64,000 nucleotides of DNA, from the NCBI RefSeq assembly GCF_003026395.1, contig NZ_PYOO01000006.1, positions 62,001 to 126,000 of the forward strand, given 5' to 3'. Under the pieces are notes generated by a model. It searched no databases. It was not told where the DNA came from and saw nothing but the letters and a program-made list of their open reading frames with translations. This document shows, piece after piece, positions 61,059 through 64,000 of this stretch (positions are counted from its first letter, which is position 1; each line of letters starts with the position of its first letter). Made by a program: the position numbers and the translations under genes. The stretch is from Photobacterium iliopiscarium (lineage in GTDB: Bacteria > Pseudomonadota > Gammaproteobacteria > Enterobacterales > Vibrionaceae).

Positions 61059-63518
61059 TTATATACCTCGCTTCCAACCTAAAGTACGCATTAGATCAGC
61101 AAACACACCGGCCGCTGTCACTTCAGTACCTGCACCATAACCCCTTAATACCAATGGGATTGGTTGATAATAACGACTATAAAAGGCTAATGCGTTTTCA
61201 CCGTCTTTGATTTTAAACATCGGATCATCAGGATTAACTGCAACGATTTTGACATTACAATTGCCATTCTCAATCTCACCCACATAACGTAATACTTTAT
61301 CTTCTTTTGCCGCAGTCGCAGCCAGCTCAGAGAAATACGCGTCCGCTTCGGGTAAACGAGCCATAAATTCATCAACAGAACCCGAAGCATCAAAACCTGG
61401 TGGTAATGCTTGTTCTACCACCACATCGTCAAGCTCTAATTCTAATCCGGCTTCACGAGCTAAAATCAGTAGCTTACGCGCAACATCCATACCAGAAAGA
61501 TCATCTCGCGCATCAGGCTCAGTAAAGCCATTATTACGCGCTACCGTGGTCGCTTCACTGAAACTCATGCCATCATCTAACTTACCGAAAATATAAGATA
61601 AAGAGCCCGATAAAATACCCGAGAAACGCATTAGCTCATCACCCGCAGCCAGCAAGTTTTGCAGATTTTCAATCACAGGCAAACCTGCACCAACCGTGGT
61701 GTCATACATAAATTTACGATGACCCACTCGCGCAGCTTGACGCAATTGTTGGTAGTACGCCATGCTGGCAGTATTGGCTTTTTTATTCGGTGTAATAACG
61801 TGGAAACCCGCTGCTAGATAATCAGCATATTGCTCAGCAATGGTTTGATCAGACGTACAATCAATAATAACCGGATTAATAATATGGTTATGGCGCACTA
61901 ACTCAACCATGCGTTGTAATTGCAATGGCTCATTAACCGCCCCCATCAAATCACGCCAGCTATCCAATACAAAACCATTACTGTTAAGTAATAACCCTTT
62001 ACTGTTCGCCATACCACAAACACGGATCACAATCCCTTTTTGAGCTAATTTTTGTTGCTGGCGGTGAATTTGATCAATCAATTCACCCCCTACGCCACCA
62101 ACACCGACAACAAACACATCTAACGTATGTTGGCTATTGAATAAATTCTCATGACAGGCTTTAACCGCTTCTGATACTTTATTTTGAGGAATAACCGCAG
62201 AAATAGCGCGTTCAGAAGAACCTTGTGCAATCGCCACAATATTGACATCGACTTCCGCTAATGCCGTAAAGAATCGCGATGCCACACCGTGTGACGTTCG
62301 CATACCATCACCGACTAACGTTACAATCGATAAATCATCACTGAACTCAACTGGTTCTAATAAACCTTCTTTTAATTCAAGTTCAAAACTGGCAATTAAC
62401 GCTTTTTTTGCCACAATCTTATCGGCCGTTTCAATACAAAAACTAATGCTATATTCAGATGAGGATTGTGTGATCAGAACGACGGACACGCCCGCCGTCG
62501 ACATCGCGCCAAACACACGCGCAGCCATGCCAACCATGCCTTTCATTCCCGGACCGGAAACGTTAACCATGGTCAAATCTTTTAAAGTAGTAATGCCTTT
62601 AATATCGAGCTGATCTTCACCTGTATCTTGACCAATGAGCGTACCTGCACCTTGAGGATTAAAACTGTTTTTAATTAAACACGGGATTTGAAATTGAGCG
62701 ATCGGAGCAATGGTTTTCGGATGTAATACTGACGCGCCAAAATAAGAGAGCTCCATCGCTTCTTGATAGCTTAATGATTTCAATAAGCGAGCATCAGGCA
62801 CTAAACGCGGATCACAGCTATAAACACCATCAACATCAGTCCAAATTTCACAACAATCGGCCCGTAAACAAGCCGCTAACACTGCCGCTGAATAGTCAGA
62901 ACCATTACGACCTAAAGTCACTAACTCACCTTGAGCGTTACCCGCAGTAAAGCCCGGCATAATACAAACGTGACCCGCGGGTAGTGGGTTATTAAGAAAA
63001 TGCTGTGTTGAAACTTCAATATCAACATGCGCTTCAAGGTAATCACCGTCAGCATGTAAATACTGTATCGGATCAATCAAACTTGCCGCCTGACCTTTAG
63101 CTTCTAATAATGATTTCATTGTTGCAATCGATAACCGCTCACCTTTACTGATCACTTTGGCGTACACGTTATCAGGGCATAATCCTAACAATCTAATTCC
63201 ATGAACATATTGCTGTAATTGCTCAATAGTCGTTGCTAATTTAGCCATTAATAATGGTTGATCAAAAGCAGGTTCAAGTGCTTTAAGTCCATTAAAAAGA
63301 TCATTAAAAACGGTTTCTAATGTCGCTATTTGCTGAGTAGCAACGCCTGTAGTTACCGCACTTTCAATCACAGCAACCAAATTATTCGTAACCTTACCCG
63401 GTGCTGATAACACCACCGCAACTTCACCTTGTTTGGCATTACTGGCAATAATATCTGCTGCTCTTAAAAATCGCTCTGCATCTGCTAGTGACGATCCGCC
63501 AAATTTAAATACTCGCAT
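61059..63518 (-). CDS. thrA: Bifunctional aspartokinase I / homoserine dehydrogenase I
   Basis: First and third steps of threonine synthesis, feedback-inhibited by threonine. 819 residues (E. coli 820). Aspartokinase part starts [13 protein letters not shown] and has [12 protein letters not shown]; two ACT-type regulatory stretches (about 315-450); homoserine dehydrogenase part starts at [13 protein letters not shown] (about 470) with [12 protein letters not shown] and the conserved GLTEPDAR-like [23 protein letters not shown] with GGGAGTAGGG upstream. Preceded by a leader peptide and attenuator. Confidence 0.98.
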   Translation of the reverse strand: MRVFKFGGSSLADAERFLRAADIIASNAKQGEVAVVLSAPGKVTNNLVAVIESAVTTGVATQQIATLETVFNDLFNGLKALEPAFDQPLLMAKLATTIEQLQQYVHGIRLLGLCPDNVYAKVISKGERLSIATMKSLLEAKGQAASLIDPIQYLHADGDYLEAHVDIEVSTQHFLNNPLPAGHVCIMPGFTAGNAQGELVTLGRNGSDYSAAVLAACLRADCCEIWTDVDGVYSCDPRLVPDARLLKSLSYQEAMELSYFGASVLHPKTIAPIAQFQIPCLIKNSFNPQGAGTLIGQDTGEDQLDIKGITTLKDLTMVNVSGPGMKGMVGMAARVFGAMSTAGVSVVLITQSSSEYSISFCIETADKIVAKKALIASFELELKEGLLEPVEFSDDLSIVTLVGDGMRTSHGVASRFFTALAEVDVNIVAIAQGSSERAISAVIPQNKVSEAVKACHENLFNSQHTLDVFVVGVGGVGGELIDQIHRQQQKLAQKGIVIRVCGMANSKGLLLNSNGFVLDSWRDLMGAVNEPLQLQRMVELVRHNHIINPVIIDCTSDQTIAEQYADYLAAGFHVITPNKKANTASMAYYQQLRQAARVGHRKFMYDTTVGAGLPVIENLQNLLAAGDELMRFSGILSGSLSYIFGKLDDGMSFSEATTVARNNGFTEPDARDDLSGMDVARKLLILAREAGLELELDDVVVEQALPPGFDASGSVDEFMARLPEADAYFSELAATAAKEDKVLRYVGEIENGNCNVKIVAVNPDDPMFKIKDGENALAFYSRYYQPIPLVLRGYGAGTEVTAAGVFADLMRTLGWKRGI

Positions 63519-63590
63519 TCCCTACTCCCGAGTGACTATCCTGAACTACTTGCCTGTCGACAAATATTACTCAATTGATGAATTTAAATT

Positions 63591-63627
63591 AAAAAAAAAC
63601 CCGCAGCTCTTTATGAGTTGCGGGCTT
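63591..63627 (-). promoter_or_regulatory. thr operon attenuator (terminator hairpin)
   Basis: Minus strand CCCGCAACTC-ATAAA-GAGCTGCGGG (one A/C mismatch) followed by nine T. Its 5' arm AGCCCGCA is fully complementary to TGCGGGCT at the end of the leader peptide gene (complement at 63648-63655), forming the antiterminator when a ribosome stalls on the Thr/Ile codons. Confidence 0.95.
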
Positions 63628-63645
63628 GTTGTAATTCTGCACATA

Positions 63646-63717
63646 TCAGCCCGCACCAACACCGGTAATGGTCATAATCGTGGTTGTGGTAATAGTGATA
63701 CGGGATAGATTTACCAT
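63646..63717 (-). CDS. thrL: thr operon leader peptide
   Basis: 23-residue peptide starting MVNLSRI and ending GVGAG, with seven Thr and four Ile codons crowded between residues 7 and 18. Same design as E. coli ThrL, which senses charged tRNA-Thr and tRNA-Ile. The stop TGA lies within the antiterminator arm. No convincing ribosome site or promoter could be read upstream. Confidence 0.93.
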   Translation of the reverse strand: MVNLSRITITTTTIMTITGVGAG

Positions 63718-63942
63718 TATTGTCATCTCTATTTACATACTGTTACCTTACGATTGCATGAATAACAATATAGAGTCAATAAAGTTTTTACAATTATCAC
63801 ATAATAATTACGTTATCGCATTCTGCTATCTTAAGCCGTTTAATGCTCAAAAAAACAACAATAATATTTGCAGTCCACTACAGAGCGTTGCATAGTAAAT
63901 AAATAACGAACCATAATATTGTCATCATTTAAGGATAAACTG

Positions 63943-64000
63943 ATGAGTGCAGCCATGGAGTCACTAATAGCACATACTATTTTACAAGGCTCTGACGCCA
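63943..64000 (+). CDS. aceK: Probable isocitrate dehydrogenase kinase/phosphatase (5' end only)
   Basis: Only 19 codons are in the window: MSAAMESLIAHTILQGSDA. The stretch LIAHTILQGSDA matches the AceK N-terminus (LIAQTILQGFDA in E. coli). AAGGA lies 7 nt before the ATG; a second ATG four codons on is also possible. AceK switches isocitrate dehydrogenase on and off at the glyoxylate branch. Divergent from the thr operon. Confidence 0.6.
   Translation, partial: MSAAMESLIAHTILQGSDA

Noticed and set aside
63668-63895. Plus-strand open frame opposite thrL
   Set aside because: Overlaps the leader peptide and attenuator on the other strand and has no ribosome site or family.

Overview
The window is a contiguous piece of core chromosome from a gammaproteobacterium of the Vibrionaceae, most likely Photobacterium or a close relative. 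This rests on gene order (nusA-infB with tRNA-fMet and tRNA-Leu; lysS next to a vpsR-type regulator; srmB/grcA/ung near thr), on protein identity that can be aligned by eye with E. coli and Vibrio families, and on AT-rich intergenic DNA. I see no insertion sequence, prophage, integron, CRISPR array or recognisable defence system; almost every gene is a housekeeping gene.

Layout. 1-10.3 kb (minus strand): infB (cut by the window edge), nusA, rimP, tRNA-fMet, tRNA-Leu, secG, glmM, folP, ftsH, rlmE. 10.5-14.6 kb: yhbY, greA, an outer-membrane porin placed between greA and dacB, and dacB. 14.9-29 kb (minus strand): carB-carA with a rich control region, dapB, ispH, fkpB, two tandem lspA genes, ileS, ribF, murJ. 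29.2-41.9 kb: rpsT, a DUF502 membrane protein, nhaR, a small secreted protein coupled to nhaA, nhaA, a Na+/phosphate symporter, thyA, a TauE/SafE permease, ptsP, rppH, a 0.7-kb AT-rich gap with DnaA-box-like sequences, mutH, and a VpsR-type regulator. 42.1-50.7 kb: lysS, prfB (programmed +1 frameshift), recJ, dsbC, xerD, fldB, brnQ. 51.1-64 kb: trmN6, srmB, yaaA, an AGCS alanine symporter, a DUF3545 protein, ung-nfo, grcA behind an FNR-type promoter, the thr operon with its attenuator, and the first codons of a probable aceK.

Functional groups. Translation and RNA (infB, nusA, rimP, two tRNAs, rlmE, yhbY, ileS, lysS, prfB, rpsT, trmN6, srmB); envelope biogenesis (secG, glmM, dacB, murJ, lspA x2, ftsH, fkpB, dsbC, porin); ion and solute transport suited to a marine life (nhaA/nhaR, Na+/Pi symporter, AGCS symporter, BrnQ); DNA maintenance (mutH, recJ, xerD, ung, nfo); amino-acid and nucleotide synthesis (carAB, dapB, thrABC, thyA, folP).

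No clearly new multi-gene system is visible. The items most worth a second look are the tandem lspA pair, the unknown secreted protein translationally coupled to nhaA, a perfect 12-bp inverted repeat between xerD and fldB, exact 13-bp direct repeats upstream of brnQ, the DnaA-box-like cluster upstream of mutH, the absence of lgt from its usual place, and the layered operator candidates upstream of carAB.
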